Source of the DNA: Acidovorax sp. | GTDB lineage: Bacteria; Pseudomonadota; Gammaproteobacteria; Burkholderiales; Burkholderiaceae_C | Reading direction: 5' to 3' | Length of the DNA: 14,206 nt | Assembly: GCA_011620245.1 (NCBI GenBank) | Contig: WOZN01000209.1 | Location: 1 to 14,206, forward strand | Part shown: positions 14,056 through 14,206 of the stretch, one piece after another | Position numbering within the stretch: the stretch's first letter is position 1 | Layout of the letters: every line of letters starts with the position of its first letter | The notes under the pieces: model-generated | Told to the model about the DNA's origin: nothing | Seen by the model: the letters and a program-made list of their open reading frames with translations, nothing else | Database searches by the model: none | Made by a program: the position numbers and the translations under genes

Positions 14056-14206
14056 CTAGGCGGCGGCCTGCCCGGCCGGCGGCCATGCGCCCAGCGCCTG
14101 GCCACAGCGCAGCGCGCTGCCCTCGCGCACGGCGCCGTCCCAGGCAAACGGGCCCGGCGGCAGCAGCAGGATCACCGTCGAACCCATGGCGAAATGGCCC
14201 AGTTCC
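14056..14206 (-). CDS. psd: Phosphatidylserine decarboxylase proenzyme, C-terminal end only
   Basis: The gene enters from beyond the right edge; 49 residues and a TAG stop (14058-14056) are visible. The fragment begins ELGHFAMGSTVILLLPPG. The GST is the self-cleavage site of the proenzyme family (usually written LGST): cleavage between Gly and Ser yields the small alpha chain with an N-terminal pyruvoyl group, so nearly the whole alpha chain is in view. The enzyme converts phosphatidylserine to phosphatidylethanolamine at the inner membrane. A 16-bp perfect palindrome (14050-14065) overlaps the stop codon but has no T run. The 194 bp between this gene and the reductase show no further gene. 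Confidence 0.88.
   Translation of the reverse strand, partial: ELGHFAMGSTVILLLPPGPFAWDGAVREGSALRCGQALGAWPPAGQAAA

Noticed and set aside
14050..14065. Perfect 16-bp palindrome CGCCGCCTAGGCGGCG over the psd stop codon
   Set aside because: No loop spacing or T run for a terminator; it arises from GCC alanine codons followed by TAG and mirrored GC-rich sequence, most likely chance.
1..14206. CRISPR array, defence island, integrase/att site or a wholly new system
   Set aside because: No regularly spaced repeats, transposase, integrase or unknown multi-gene cassette is visible; nearly all genes belong to recognisable polysaccharide or housekeeping families.

Overview
This window is a polysaccharide (O-antigen or capsule-like) biosynthesis locus from a GC-rich Gram-negative proteobacterium, most likely a gammaproteobacterium. 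The evidence is the mostly 60-70% GC, the Wzx/Wzy/Wzz set, a YhhQ-type transporter end, a phosphatidylserine decarboxylase end and a GTAG-type REP palindrome. The assignment rests on gene content and sequence style only; no species is claimed.

Layout. Base 1-175 (+ strand) is the 3' end of a queuosine-precursor transporter gene. It converges on the polysaccharide genes across a gene-free stretch of about 360 bp that carries a REPIN-like double palindrome. From about 12.55 kb down to 0.53 kb everything lies on the minus strand. In order of transcription it reads: chain-length regulator (wzz), flippase (wzx), SAM methyltransferase, GT4 glycosyltransferase, Wzy-like polymerase, two more GT4 glycosyltransferases, an NAD-dependent epimerase/reductase, a PglC-type priming phosphoglycosyltransferase, a decayed aminotransferase remnant, and a WbpM/PglF-type UDP-GlcNAc 4,6-dehydratase. 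Many junctions are 4-base ATGA/GTGA overlaps, so this reads as one long operon or two blocks split by a 139-bp gap near 4.2 kb. Upstream and also on the minus strand are an aldo/keto reductase and the 3' end of psd, probably chromosomal flank.

How the genes fit together (inference from families). The dehydratase makes a UDP-4-keto-6-deoxy-HexNAc and the WbpV/WreQ-like reductase could convert it to UDP-QuiNAc (or UDP-FucNAc). The PglC-type enzyme puts the sugar-1-phosphate on undecaprenyl phosphate, three GT4 enzymes extend it, and the methyltransferase may decorate it. Wzx flips the unit, Wzy polymerises it and Wzz sets the chain length.

The most notable features are a run of ten G inside one glycosyltransferase gene (candidate phase-variation switch), the aminotransferase fossil between the priming enzyme and the dehydratase, a base-composition break inside wzx, and the REPIN-like element. 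I see no CRISPR array, tRNA, rRNA, insertion sequence or defence system, and no clear evidence of a wholly new system; this is a recognisable Wzx/Wzy-dependent locus with some unusual details.
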